Assembly (NCBI RefSeq): GCF_022965805.1
Contig: NC_133101.1
Span: 8,593,069-8,657,068, forward strand
Origin: Primulina eburnea
Lineage: Eukaryota; Streptophyta; Magnoliopsida; Lamiales; Gesneriaceae
Length of the DNA: 64,000 nucleotides
Reading direction: 5' to 3'
The notes below the pieces were generated by a model. That model was not told where the DNA came from. It made no database searches and was given only the letters and a program-made list of their open reading frames with translations. Of this stretch, positions 1 through 11,779 are shown one piece after another (within the stretch, counting starts at the first letter, position 1; every line of letters begins with the position of its first letter). The position numbers and the translations under genes are program-made.

Positions 1-1454
1 GGTCATAGGCAGCCCAAACCTCATTATCTCCAAAACAACTTTCTGTTCTATCCAGATCAAAATCATAAAAATCGGGATCTGGTACATTTATGGATGGCAC
101 AACAGGAAATGTGGCATTACCAGAAGCACGGTTAACCTGACATTCTCGACTTCTCTCTTTCTTGCTTGCTTTCGTCTTGTCTTTCTCTTTAGTCACGGGC
201 TTGGATATCATCTCCAACCGCCATTCATTTTGTGTCTTCTGAATCTCCAGCCGGGCCTTGACCATCAACATGTTTCGGGTTTTTTATGCCAGTCAACTCT
301 CTAGTGATGTTTGGCATAGCATATGTTCCAGAAAAACCATAAACACTTGATCCAGCATTCATACTGGAAGTTCCAAATCCACCATGTCCCTGGGCTGACT
401 TATTGTTCGTTCCAGATATCTTGACATCTTCATCTAATTTTCTCTTTTTAATATTTGCCTCCCACCCAGAGGAGATATGTGATTCAGTTTGTGCTCTCTT
501 CAACTTATCCTGTGCCAGTTGAACAACATTGGCAGCTTTTGCTGCAATCCAAGGATCTGTTTTACCTACAGTAGCTGTTCCAGAGAGTGAATCCTGATGG
601 TGGTTAACATACCTAAAAGAATTTGGACCTGACTGGCCTGGTATTGACTTTTGAGCAGCTGCACAATTTTTTACAGGATCATAGGCATTTCGACTGGTTA
701 CATGATTACCATGACTTGGGTGCCGCTGCCGAGGAAACTGATTGGCTGGTTCTGAACAATTGTATGGAGAAGCAGTCTCTGTAGCCCTAAAGGCCTTCTT
801 ACAATTGGGACAAAGAAGAGTATTGTTAAGATATATCCTTGCATACTCATAATGCATCTTACACAAATCACAGACCGTCCAAAAGGTATCAGTTCGTTGA
901 TGGGATGGAGTAGGAGTAGGTTTAGGGGGAACCTTCACATTATTATTTTGGGTTACCGGAGCTGATGATGTCCTGCTTGCAAATTTGTAATACCCATTCG
1001 CTCTGGGTGCCACTGATGGACCACCATTATGCATAGGAACCTTCTGGGGAAACCCCTTGGAGCCTCTCCTTTGATTATAAGCCAGCCTTTTTGCCTTATC
1101 TGATAACAAAGTCCATGCTTCAGAAACTAGTTTAAATGCACCTTCAGCACCAGTAGATTTATTTTTATCAGGGTGAAGCATGAGGGCAAACTTCCTGTAC
1201 TGTTTTCTTATTGTTTCATCATCAGCTGAGGGGCTTACACCAAGTACTCCGTACCAATCTACTTCTCCATTTATCTTATTCTCCGCAGATACATATACAT
1301 CCAGTGTTTTCGACAATTGGGATATGCCATCTAACCCTGCATACAGAGTCTGAGCTTTCAAGGAAAACTTTCTTGCGCCCCCAAAATCTTTTTTCTCTAA
1401 CTTGCTCTCAGCAATTGATTTGGCCCTCAGGGCTTCGTCTTTATTGCACTCCAT
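1..1454 (-). CDS. DnaJ-domain protein with DUF3444, 3' part beyond window, frameshifted
   Basis: This is a J-domain co-chaperone of the plant DnaJ-DUF3444 family, which stimulates Hsp70 ATPase; the cellular role of this subfamily is poorly known. The start at 1454 matches the family's conserved beginning (MECNKDEALRAK). Residues 66-129 form the J domain with HPD at 94-96. A CxxC...CxxC zinc ribbon (C195, C198, C215, C218) follows, then a low-complexity linker. The frame stops at 225. The -1/+1 related frame continues without stops from about 275 to the window edge, with a charged lysine-rich stretch and then the start of DUF3444 (PDPDFYDFDLDRTESCF), so the family protein should run on past position 1. 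The break sits at an A-run of six bases on the coding strand (280-285); seven would keep the frame. It may be an assembly error or a real lesion. The gene is single-exon over what is visible. Confidence 0.85.
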
Positions 1455-3725
1455 CCTTAAAAATGAAATGCCTCCAAATTTTCACCTATCAATGCATGTA
1501 CTATTAAGTCACAACAAGAACCACAGAATAACAGTGATTGTTTGGCAACAAAGGCCCTCCCAAATAATGATTTCCAAGTACCTGAAGCACGACAGACGAT
1601 AAAATATATGTTACTACAAAAAATTAGATATATAAATCCCAGAACAGAATTATTCTAATTAGAATTGGATATTCATGGAACAGTCTGAGTTCAGATATAA
1701 TATCACGTGAGTTGTTTTTTTTACGATTATCAAGATTTGCTAGGGGTGAATGATCATAATAAACCTAGCAATCACGTCATTGCAGAATATCGGAAAATAA
1801 CTAGCTCATGACTTCAACTTCCAAAGTAATATCCTCAAAGGCTTGGAATCACACGTGAAATCAATAATTGAGATCAGAAATAAAAAAAAAGAAGGAAAAA
1901 CTCCACATACACCATGTCTGGCAGCAGCGGTGCAGCCAACAGATTGATACGCCAACAACATTTACATTAGAATTTAAACCACCCCCACATTATTGAGCAC
2001 CCATCTTCTCGACATTTTAAAAAGGTCAAGAACTAAAGGCGCTTGAAAACGACATGCTTTACAATAAACAACACATTCACGAAGAAGCACTGATGCTCTA
2101 TCGCTACCTATGATGGACAAGCATGGACATCGGATTAGACAATTTTCAAAATTTGTTATATAATATGAAATGATACACTAATTTATATAGAAATAAGATT
2201 TAATATATAATAGAGATACAAAAATGCATATGCAAATTAATAACACAAATATCATGAACACGTCAATGATTAAAATTAAACAATTTTTTTGTGCAACACA
2301 TTAAAACTCAAGTTTATTTTAAAATCAATCTAATAATCACAAATAATGATGCATAATATATTATAAAAAGTCCAATTTGTTTTTATCAACAACTCCAAAC
2401 CATGTTTTTTTGTTTTTTTAAAATTAATTATTAATTACTGGTGGAAAAATCTTAATTTTTAAAATATTGCCAAAAAAGATCCCTACTGTATCCTTTTAAA
2501 ATCAAAGATAATTCTTGCCCATCGGACATGGTCAGGATACTCCTCTGGTCTTATCGAATACCGTATCCGATTTATTTTTTAGTGTTATTTATCGGATACT
2601 TACAGTAGCTGTTCCCACATCTATCCATTTTCAGGGAGTATCTGATTGAATACATGGTCATTTTTGGAGTATCCATGCACCATATATCATGCAACCTAAA
2701 ACCCAAATAGTTAAAACCACAAAATCAAGAAGCCTGTTTTAACTTGACGATCAAAAACCTCAAAACTGCAGTTGAACTACTTGAGATCTGGTGTCAGTCT
2801 AATCCATACCACATACATGGAAAATTTTGGTCTTAGTGGATACCTGATCGAGTGTGTTTTTGGGTCGGATTCTAATCCATACACATGATTTCTGGAATTT
2901 TTGGCACACCTCTACTACCGAGTGATCTAAAGTTAGTGATGCCACCACAACATTAAGAATCGAATAATTGATACTTTCTAATTATGTTATCATTGGTGTA
3001 TTCTATATAAACTACATACGTGCATTTTTTTGTAACAAATCAAATTAATCCCAAAATAATTTGGAGAATCCTAATTAAATCGAACTAAATTATAGAGTTA
3101 CATCTTTCAATTATATGATATTCCCCAATGGTTAGTGGTCTATAAGTTTCTTTCTAATACATCATTGCGTTCACTTGAGTTTTAAATTATTAATTTTCAT
3201 GAGACACTAGTGAGATATACATTCTAAATGACAATTAACCAACAATCATGACTCAATCATTAATCTATGAACTGTGACATTTGAGATGTTTCCTGCACTT
3301 GGAGATAGCTAGTGCTGAGGATTAGCTCTTTTTTTCCCTATTAGTATATTCTTCTTCAAATTAACAACCTGAAATTTAAGGAGTAACACCAAACAGTGAC
3401 AATGAAGTGGCTCAAATCCTCCGGAAAAAAACCCATACCAAAACATGAACTAATAATCTCAGCAGCATTAAATGACAAATGGCAGTTCGAACAAACTCTG
3501 AGTGCACAGAACTACGAAAACAGTGAACACCCACAAATCCCAAATTAACCCCTTAAATCGACGAAAAGGAGCACTCCCAAGGGATCTAATATAATCAAAC
3601 AAGAGATTGTCAAGCTACCTAATATAATTCAACACATTTCCCAAAAACCCTAGTTTACAAAAACAAAAATTCAGTTTCGACGTAAATCTGAACACATGAA
3701 AATTAAAGGAATGTAAGAATTACTG
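1455..3725. other. No coding gene seen; probable 5'UTR intron of the DnaJ gene plus old repeats
   Basis: AT-rich DNA without a convincing ORF. Around 2500-2920 there are several short TATCGGATAC/GGGTATCC-like motifs, and the stretch ends near 2917 in GGCACACCTCTA, which resembles a hAT-type right terminus. I could not find a matching left end. Confidence 0.4.
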
Positions 3726-3850
3726 GCAAAATTCAGAATTTGAATGAGATGGAACAGTGATTGTTCAAATTTTCCTACTTTCCCACCAAATTGAACTTGG
3801 ACAGAACCCTAGAAGACAATGGAGAAAGCTAAAATCGTGATCGAAACAAT
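3726..3850 (-). other. Possible noncoding first exon of the DnaJ/DUF3444 gene
   Basis: On the minus strand a leader-like stretch ends in TTTTGCCAG followed by GTAATT, a good 5' splice site. A plausible 3' splice site (TTGATAG) lies just upstream of the DnaJ start codon near 1470-1480. Long 5'UTR introns are common in this kind of plant gene. This is inference from splice signals only; transcript data would settle it. Confidence 0.3.
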
Positions 3851-4267
3851 AGGTCTATGAGAAGGTTGCGTTTCATAGTAAACACAAACTATTGTTTTCC
3901 CATCTAACCAGAGTTGGAGTTAACCATGGTTAGATTTACTCAATTAACTCAACCATTGTTGTGAGATGGCTTCATTTTCATAGTGAACACTTTTGGGGAT
4001 AATACTCATTTTCGTCCTTATTGTTTATTATTTTTCTCATTTCAGTCCTTCTTCATTTTTACAGCTTAATTAATCCTTCAAGTTTTCAAAATCTTCCTGA
4101 ATTGGTCTCTATCGTTATCTTGACGTTAAGATTAACGTTGACTCACGTCATGTGCATCTCACATGATCATTTCTTTGTGAAGGCAATGGTTTACTCCTTT
4201 TCATTTTACTCCCCACCTCTACAACACTTACTCCCCACTTTTACAACCCTAATTCCAAACCCACAGC

Positions 4268-4833
4268 TAGGGGTGAGTATTCGGCCAATTCGGTTACCGA
4301 TCGAACCGAATTAGCTATAACCGAACCGAACCGAAATATTAGCCATAACTGCACCGATCGAATTAATTTTCATAACCGATGAAAACAGAACCGAATTAAA
4401 ATCAGTTAATACGGTCGGTGACCGAATTAACCGATTAAAAAAAAATTGTGATTTAACTTTAATTATATATGTAATTTTTTTTTTAGCACTACAGTTTACA
4501 CAAATGCATAAAAACATAAAATTACACACATCACAAATGTATAAATTTTATTTGAACACAATTAATACATATTATAGTGATTTTAAAATTAAAAATTATA
4601 ATATTTATAAAAATTGATAAATAAATTTTTTTTATTAAATAATAATATTTATTATATCGGTTAATTCGATTAACCAATTTCAAAATTTTGAAAACCGTAA
4701 CCGAACCGAATTAGCTGATATAACCGAATTTTTAAATTTGAAAATCGAATTTCCGAAATAACCGAACCGAATTTCCGAATTGGCTCGGTTCGGTCGGTTA
4801 ATTCGGTTTAACCGAAAATCTTGTTCACCCCTA
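4268..4833. mobile_element. hAT-type MITE with CCGAACCGAAT subterminal repeats
   Basis: A 566-bp non-autonomous DNA transposon. The left end reads TAGGGGTGAGTATTCGG. The right end, read on the other strand, reads TAGGGGTGAACAAG, so the termini are inverted repeats. Flanking 8-mers are CCCACAGC (4260-4267) and CCCACAGT (4834-4841), a 7/8 target duplication of the length typical of hAT elements. Both arms are packed with CCGAACCGAA-type short repeats, as expected for transposase binding sites near the ends of hAT elements. The interior is AT-rich and has no transposase ORF. Confidence 0.85.
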
Positions 4834-4841
4834 CCCACAGT

Positions 4842-5450
4842 GAGCTCGAAGAAAATTTAGCAATTCCAGATTCAATCTACTACACATCTACGGTAAAGAC
4901 TTTTCATTATTTTCCATGATTTTGTTGTAGCTTCTCGATTAGTATCTTTTCGTAGCATTCTTATTTTGTGAATTTTTATATAATTTTGAAATGGATATGA
5001 GTTGATCCTAAATAGTAAATAGAATATATATGTATATATATCTCAACATTTTGGAATATAAATTTCGAATGTAGTTTATCAATATTTTTCTAATTTGTTA
5101 GGCACATCCTGGTAGCATAATTATCATGCTTGGATTTATTTTATTTGGTGAAGCTTTATCTAATTCTCATACTTAATTATATTTACTTTTTGATTTTTGC
5201 GAAATTTTTCAACAGATTACTAGCATGATTATTTTATTATAAATTTAGTGTGTATTTTGTAACTTTCCATGTGATTTGCTTATGTGATTATCATGTTTAG
5301 TTTATGAATTATTTTTAGAATTTGAAATTTCTTATTTAATGTAGAGGAAAACATATGTTGTATTTGTTGAGAAGACTCAATTGGGAGGAGACTCGAGTGC
5401 AAGTGAATAAATACAGTGGAGCTTCTCACAAATCCTATTGAGAAGAGTAA
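4842..5450. other. No gene seen
   Basis: AT-rich sequence. A short stretch right of the MITE (about 4842-4895, ending before GGTAAAG) could be a small exon joined to the ORF at 5451, but no protein homology is recognisable. Confidence 0.3.
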
Positions 5451-5708
5451 TTGAAATCATTTGATGAGTATATGAAGAAACAATCTGCTGGAGCTGCTAC
5501 TTATAACTCTAACGAGGCAAAATGTTCAAGTTCAACATTTGATGCAAGTTCGAGTAGAAAACCAAAAGAGTATGAAAGAATAGCCCACTTAGTATATGCT
5601 CAAATGGAATTGGAACGTGAGAATCGCAAAAATGCATTGAAAATGGAAGAGTTATTTAAAGAGCTCAAAGAAATATTAGAGTCTCTACACCTTGGTGAAT
5701 ATCAATAG
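5451..5708 (+). CDS. Short coiled-coil ORF, unrecognised
   Basis: An 85-residue reading frame. The first ~40 residues are Ser/Asn-rich. The second half (about 41-80) is strongly charged and heptad-like (Leu, Glu, Lys at regular spacing), so it should form a coiled coil. It may be the last exon of a longer gene or the tail of a transposon accessory protein (such tails occur in MYB/SANT-type ORF1 proteins of Harbinger-like elements), but I do not recognise it. No clear start context or partner exon is visible, and a chance ORF cannot be excluded. Confidence 0.25.
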   Translation: MKSFDEYMKKQSAGAATYNSNEAKCSSSTFDASSSRKPKEYERIAHLVYAQMELERENRKNALKMEELFKELKEILESLHLGEYQ

Positions 5709-6439
5709 AGTAGTTATTGCTTCTGTTGGTGGCGCAGCTAATGAGGCACATCTAAGTGAGGAAAGGAAAGAAGAGAAGGAGGAGAGAGATGATGCATGTG
5801 TTTCTATCATTTTCGATTATGTTGCACTTGTGTAAAAACTAAAGTTTGTTTTTTGGATTATGGGATTTGAAATAAGAATGCAACAATTTGTCTTTAATAT
5901 TGACTTGAGTAAGATGTCTAATATTCATCTTGTGTTTGCAACTGTGATTGGTCATTCTTTGTGTCCAATTTTTTATTTTCATTATTTTTTTTCAAATTGT
6001 TACTGGTGGAAACTTAGCATAAATATGTTTTGCTATTTCCTTATTTTTATAGTTCTAAGAATCTGCAGCTACTTACTGCTTTATAAGGAAAGAAATGCCA
6101 AACGAGGGATTAAGAAAAATAGAGAACCATTCCATAAAAAAAAAAAAAGAAGGAAGATGTATATCATTCCAAGAAAAAAAAAAAGCATTAAGAAAACTCA
6201 AACAGAACCATTCCAGCAAAAAGAAAAAAAAAACTCAATGATTCCTTAAAGCTACTAATTTCATAACCACAACATTTACTTCCACAACCATTAAAATCCA
6301 ACAAAAAATAAATAACATGTCTACAACCACTACTTCCATAAAATTTAGAATCCAACAAAACAAGATAATATGTCATCAACCTCTAGTTCCAAAACCATCC
6401 AATATTTTTTTAACATCAGGTTTCTGATTGATTTTTCAA
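5709..6439. other. No gene seen; A-rich low-complexity tracts
   Basis: Contains several poly-A runs between about 6135 and 6230. Frames across it are low-complexity and not protein-like. The left boundary of the Mutator-like element probably lies here or a little further left, but no terminal inverted repeat could be identified. Confidence 0.35.
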
Positions 6440-9314
6440 GATTTTGATGATGATCCAGTACCCATTTCCTTTCCGGCATCTTTCATTGAACGAGATCCAC
6501 TTGATTCTATCGATGTTTTTTTTTCTTTGATCATCCAATGAAGCTCTCAAATTAGACACAGTTACGAAGTTCCTTCCGTCTTTCACAATAACATGTGTTC
6601 GTTTGTTGAATATTTTATGAACCTGAGAAAAAGATTAAAAAATTGAAACATATCCAACTCACAAAAATAAATGTAAAAGGTTTAGTTGCATTTACATTAA
6701 CTAATGAGATTCTGTTAGAGCTGTCAGTAATTGATACTCCAGATGCTCGTTGTCGTATTACCTGAAAATAATCATTTAAATCGAAATTTTTTTAAAAAAA
6801 TTACCGTCACTTAAAATAAACATAAATACACAACAAATAGCTGATAACCGGTAGTTTTTTCTTTTTTTTTTTTGAATGTTGCTTCAGCACGTTCTGTGGT
6901 TTTATTTTATATGAATCTTTCGCTTTCATCTGATAGTGTGTTGCCTTGTGTAGTCGCATCAAGCTCGGCTTCATTACATGTTTGTGGTGCAGCTTCTATG
7001 TCACCTATTAAATGCTTAATATTATTTAACTAAAAATTAAAATAAGAATCTTAAATAACATAAAAGCAACTCCTCAACATCACCTATATCCATTTCATTG
7101 TAATTTTTTGGTGTTTCAATTTCACCTCTGTCCATTTCATTGTTTTCTTGTGTTGTGTTATCTAAACCACTTGCTTTAGATATGTTGCAACTCCTTTGAT
7201 TGTGTCCAAACCCACCACATGTCCGACATTTGTTGTTTCGTTTCACACCTTTCAGCTTTGATTGTCTTGAAGATGGAATTTTATCAGGTTGTCGGCTTCT
7301 CAACTTAGCTGGCCTACCAACTTTTTCTTTATACATTGGTGGTAATGGAGGGATTAACTGGAATTCAGGCCATAGGCTGGTCCATTAATGGGCATGATGG
7401 ATCGTGAGTAACACTGCTTGTATTTCAAAACACTGTAAAAACGATGTACATAAGCCTCTGGGTTCTCTTGTTTAGACCAAATAGCACAAACAACATGTGG
7501 ACATGGAATTCCAGTCAAATCCCATTTCCTACAACTCATACTACACAGGTCAACAGAGTGCTGCTGGTGTAATCCTGTGATCTGAAAATGTGTCTCATCA
7601 GCCATCAAAAGAGCTGCTTCCTTGCTATTTTTTGCCAACACAACTTTAATTTTCGGACACATCACACCATCCCATTTCTCGGCCTTTTCTCTGTTCATTG
7701 AAACCTGGCCATCAACAAATTTCTTAATGTTTCGAACATTGAAATGATTGGTTTTTCTCTTGCATCTAAAATCATGCTGTTGAAACACTTACACATGTTA
7801 TTAAGAAGTATATTACCTTTTGGAATTATGCTAAAGTATGCGTTGGATCAGTGTTGTTCAGGTTTTCTCCTTCCACCAATGCATAAGCAATAGGAAAAAT
7901 GTTTTTATTTGGATCTAGGCCAACTGCTGTCAACAATTGCCCACCACTATTGGTTTTCAAAAAACATCCATCAACTCCAACCACAGGTCTACAAGACTCT
8001 TTAAAACCTTTTTTACAGGCCGGAAAGCACACGTACAGCTTCTGAAATCTTGGCCCATCATCTTCATCAGTCAGTTTCAGAATCACAGAAGCACCATCAT
8101 CGGACCTTCTCAGTTCAGCGCAATAATTTTTTATTCGGCTAAATTGTTCCGCTATGCTACCATCAACTAGCTTCAATGCTTTTTTCCGACCCAAATAATC
8201 TTGTTTATATGTGAGGGCTACATTCAAAGTAGATTTAACCTTTTCTCTGAATTCTCTGGTACCTAACTTAGAATTTGATTTCAATTTATTTACAAAAGTT
8301 TCACCTAACCAGCTTGACTTGATGTTTTTGTTCTTAACATTCCAATAGTAGTTTTTGTGCTCAGATTCAAATATCTTTATCTGCCAGCAATTGTCCTTAT
8401 TCATCTGAATAACCCATTTACATCCTTGATTTTTGCACACACCTCGAAGCCTACTTTTGTCATTATTGACAAAGTTCACAACCATCCCTCGTTTGATACA
8501 ATGACTTTCTATAGCAAACTTTGCCTCTTTTTTTGAATTAAATATCATACCAAGCTTCAACTCAGGATTTTCCGAATATTCATACATTTGGAATTTTTGT
8601 GTATCATTTTCTTCAGAATCAAATGTACTCTCTAACTCATCACTTTCTGCACAATCATCATCTCCTTCATCACCTTGCATTCTCTCAAACAAATCATTTG
8701 AAATATCACCATCAATGACTATAGTTTTCTCCTTTCCCTTAAAATTTTCATCTTCATCAAAATCAAATTCACTATCGTAAAATTCTGCATCATCTTCATC
8801 ATTTATTCCAACCCTTGTTTTTGGTTCAACTTATTTTGGTTTCTCTAAAACATCATATGCATCTATCTGATTTATTGAAAAAAAATTCATCATGTTCAAT
8901 ATAAATTTCCACTTCAAAGTTTTTGGGGACATGGTTCCTAATTTCAACCACAGCAGCATCACTTTCCAAATATCTTCCATTGTTCAAAGATTTACCGATT
9001 TTGTGCCAAAATCTGAACATGTCTTTCTCCAGGCATCCTACTTCCTTAGCATAACCTCATAGTTCAATCAAACATATCTTATCTATATCCACAAAATCAA
9101 AGTATTCAGTACTCCCACCTTTGTACATTTTCCTCTTGTGATTGGTATCCATTGAACCATTGTAGTACAGTTTAATTGTAACAAGAGTGGGTTCTCCCAT
9201 CCAGCCTAACAAACAGAATATTAACATAAGTAAATGTGATAATCTCAATAAATTTATCCACAAAGTCATCACATTAAAAAAGAGAAACATTACCATAATT
9301 CGGGGTGAATTCAA
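6440..9314 (-). pseudogene. Degenerate Mutator-like (MULE) transposase
   Basis: Read right to left, the parts of a plant MuDR-family transposase appear in order. A PB1-like N-terminal domain (about 9057-9230, with GEPTLVTIKLYYNG) comes first, then an acidic linker (8640-8860), the MuDR DNA-binding domain and the first half of the MULE domain (7826-8640, with RPVVGVDGCFLK), the SWIM zinc finger (7480-7560, CSMSCRKWDLTGIPCPHVVC) and a CCHC knuckle (7180-7215, CRTCGGFGHNQRSC). C-terminal tail exons seem to continue to about 6440. It is dead: there are in-frame stops at 9057 and about 8832 and frameshifts near 7700 and 7375. About 130 residues of the catalytic core are deleted around 7800-7830, between the ALVEGEN motif and the NNMCKCFNSM motif. 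Terminal inverted repeats were not found. Confidence 0.85.
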
Positions 9315-11526
9315 GAGAATGTATACTTCTTTTAGCCATTACCGACTTCCACTTTAGCAAATCTACCAATCTGTAATTTAAAAAAAAAAAAATCCATGAA
9401 TAAAAATTTGCGTCAAATATTTGTTGTGTATATCCAAATCACTATCCACTATAAATAATCATTTCCAGCCCAGACGGAGCCATATTTCTGGCTCCGCCAC
9501 TGTAGTATGACTTCTTAGTTCTTACAAATCCAAACCATTTTTTCATGACCGTGCAGACGAATAAATCACTCCGTGATCGTACTTTTCTAATTTCATTTTA
9601 TTGGGTTACTTAGGTATGTAAAATAGATGTAGCAATTTTTGTTTGGATAAGATATTACGTTTCAATTGAATTTGAATCTATGCCATGAATATGAATTAAT
9701 TTGTTTAATGTCAATTTGTCGATTTCCTTTTTTTTAATACTTTTTCTTTGTCTGATTAAAGTCAATATTGAAAAAAATGGATATTTTGTTTGGTTATATG
9801 CTTGATAATATTATATATTTCTTTAGAGCAAAAATTTGTAAGTATAAATTATGTGGATTGATATCTAATATTTTAGTATTATGTAGTGTGTTCCATTTGT
9901 TCCTAATTTGTGCCTCTAATACTTTTATGTAATATATTTGTTGTTATTTAATACTGTGGTGATAGATATTGATTATGATGTATATTTTGATAGCTTTATA
10001 ATTGTTTCAACCTTGCATTTTCCCTAATCATGCAAGACCAGCTGATCTTCATCAGTATGGAGAAACCAAAATATTCAATTCAATGGAGTACCTGAATTAA
10101 CTTCAGGCTCAGCCACTACAAATTGCTCAAGACACCTCCAACCCTCCAAGACAATAGCAAAAATTGAAGGTGAAAGGCGCTACTTTTGAAATCCATGCAC
10201 CAATATCTTTGTTCATGGGGTTCACACTCTTCCGATCACCTGTAATATATTCACTCATGACAACTAGTCTCTCAAACAGGGGAAAGAAAAAGGAATCAAA
10301 ACTACACGTAGGGACAAAGATCAAGCATTCCACAAATTATGCTCCATCTGTTCATCGAGAGAAAATAACTCCCTGTGCATGTTTTCACTGAAGGATTCCA
10401 TTTGTCACGCCACTTCCAGGTGTCTCGGCAGATTATTTCTGATATGCCAAGAAATTGAATGAGCTTTAGCGGATGAATTATTAGAAAGATAATACCTGCC
10501 CACATCACGATACCTCCAGCATTTTCAGTTCTTTTCCTCTCATAACTTATATTTGGTTCATGATCTTCCGAGAGTGGAATTGCTGTCAAGCAAGCAAGCC
10601 AAGGGGGTGATTTGCGAAAAAGAGGACGTCGACGTGGCATTTGCTTCACTTTTAAGCGGGGGATCGTGTGCGTCTCATTCAATTATTGTCCTTAAATTTA
10701 TCATATCCTTTTTGTTTATTTTATTATTATTAACAGTAGAAGCCACAACAGAAATATCCACGTTGTACATAAGGTTGCACACAAGTGGAGCGTTACGCTA
10801 CTTGAGTTTGAACTCGATTTAAATTTTGTTGTTGTTAGAGCTCAAACTCAATCGACTGATCAATTTCAAGTTCGAACTCGATTCATGTACATGTTGAGCT
10901 CGTGACAACTAAAACTCAAACTTGGCCAAATCAAGGATCAAGATGCTCATGAAGTTACTCACGACTCTCGATCAACTTGGCTACCTTGAACACTTAATTG
11001 TATGTGTATATTAATACTACATCCATCTCAATAATATATGATTCTTCGCTTTTTTTGGTTGTATCAAATATATAGTTCAGTTTCTACATTTAGTTGCATT
11101 TTTTCTTGGTTTTACTAATATATCTCTATTAATTAAGACTTGAAAAACATGCAACTATTTTTTGAATATATTAAATAGAGATAAAATATGGATTTTGTAT
11201 GTAAAACTAATTTTCCAATTATTTTCTTAGTATGTGTTAAAATTTCCGTATAGTACATGTGATTTCACATAAATCCACAATATATTCTTCATTATAAAAT
11301 ATTTTAATAATTTATGTTGAATTTTAGTTTTTAAAACTCAAATTTTTATGTTTGTTTCACGTACCTTAGGAAAAATTAGAAAACACTTTAAAATTAGAAA
11401 TTATAAAAAACCCCAAAAAAAGGTTTTTTTATGCTTCTAATATCTTCATTCTCTTTAATAAAGAGAGAATAATTTATTTTTAATGATTTTTTTTTTCCAA
11501 TCATAAAATTTCCTATGTTTTGAATA
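9315..11526. other. No intact gene; old repeat fragments and an unrecognised minus-strand coding-like patch
   Basis: At 9470-9505 there is a short inverted pair, AGACGGAGCCA / TGGCTCCGCC, of the 'GGGGCGGAGCC' MITE type. Between 10127 and 10560 minus-strand frames look somewhat protein-like (for example MSEYITGDRKSVNPMNKDIG) but shift frame near 10330. This may be a gene fragment carried by a transposon; I cannot name it. From 10770 to 10990 GAGCTC/CTCGAACTTG-type motifs suggest an eroded hAT-like element. Confidence 0.3.
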
Positions 11527-11538
11527 TATGCCACTCTT

Positions 11539-11767
11539 ATAAAAAAAAGAGTGAACCCCACCCCCGAGGACCCCACACAGAGCCGCCCCAAGCCCCTGCG
11601 TGATCGGAAGTAAATCAGGGTTATGCACCGGCACCAGATACCTAGATGAGAGGTTGGCAGGAGAAATTCTCTATAAAGGAGGAGCTGAGACTCGATCTCT
11701 CACCAACATGGATTAAAGTATCCTTCACTCTAGGCTCTTACCACACAACCTATGCCCCTGGGAGCTC
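11539..11767 (-). mobile_element. tRNA-derived SINE
   Basis: On the minus strand the element starts at 11767 and shows an A-box-like TAGGTTGTGTGG followed about 50 nt later by a B-box-like AGATCGAGTCTC, the internal RNA polymerase III promoter of tRNA-derived SINEs. It ends in a short T-run (A-run on plus, 11541-11548). The copy is flanked by a perfect 12-bp target duplication, TATGCCACTCTT, at 11527-11538 and 11768-11779. The overall look is that of the plant Au-like SINE class. The family name was not verified. Confidence 0.8.
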
Positions 11768-11779
11768 TATGCCACTCTT

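Noticed and set aside
2500..2920. Possible third hAT-type MITE with GGATAC motifs
   Set aside because: Only a right-end-like GGCACACCTCTA was found; there is no left terminus or target duplication.
10127..10682. Minus-strand protein-like frames near 10.1-10.7 kb as a real gene
   Set aside because: The frames shift, have no recognisable domain and no start or splice context that joins them; kept only as a possible fragment.
10850..10990. tRNA-like B box (AGTTCGAACTCG) near 10.87 kb
   Set aside because: No A box or cloverleaf can be drawn; the words belong to a GAGCTC/CTCGAAC repeat.
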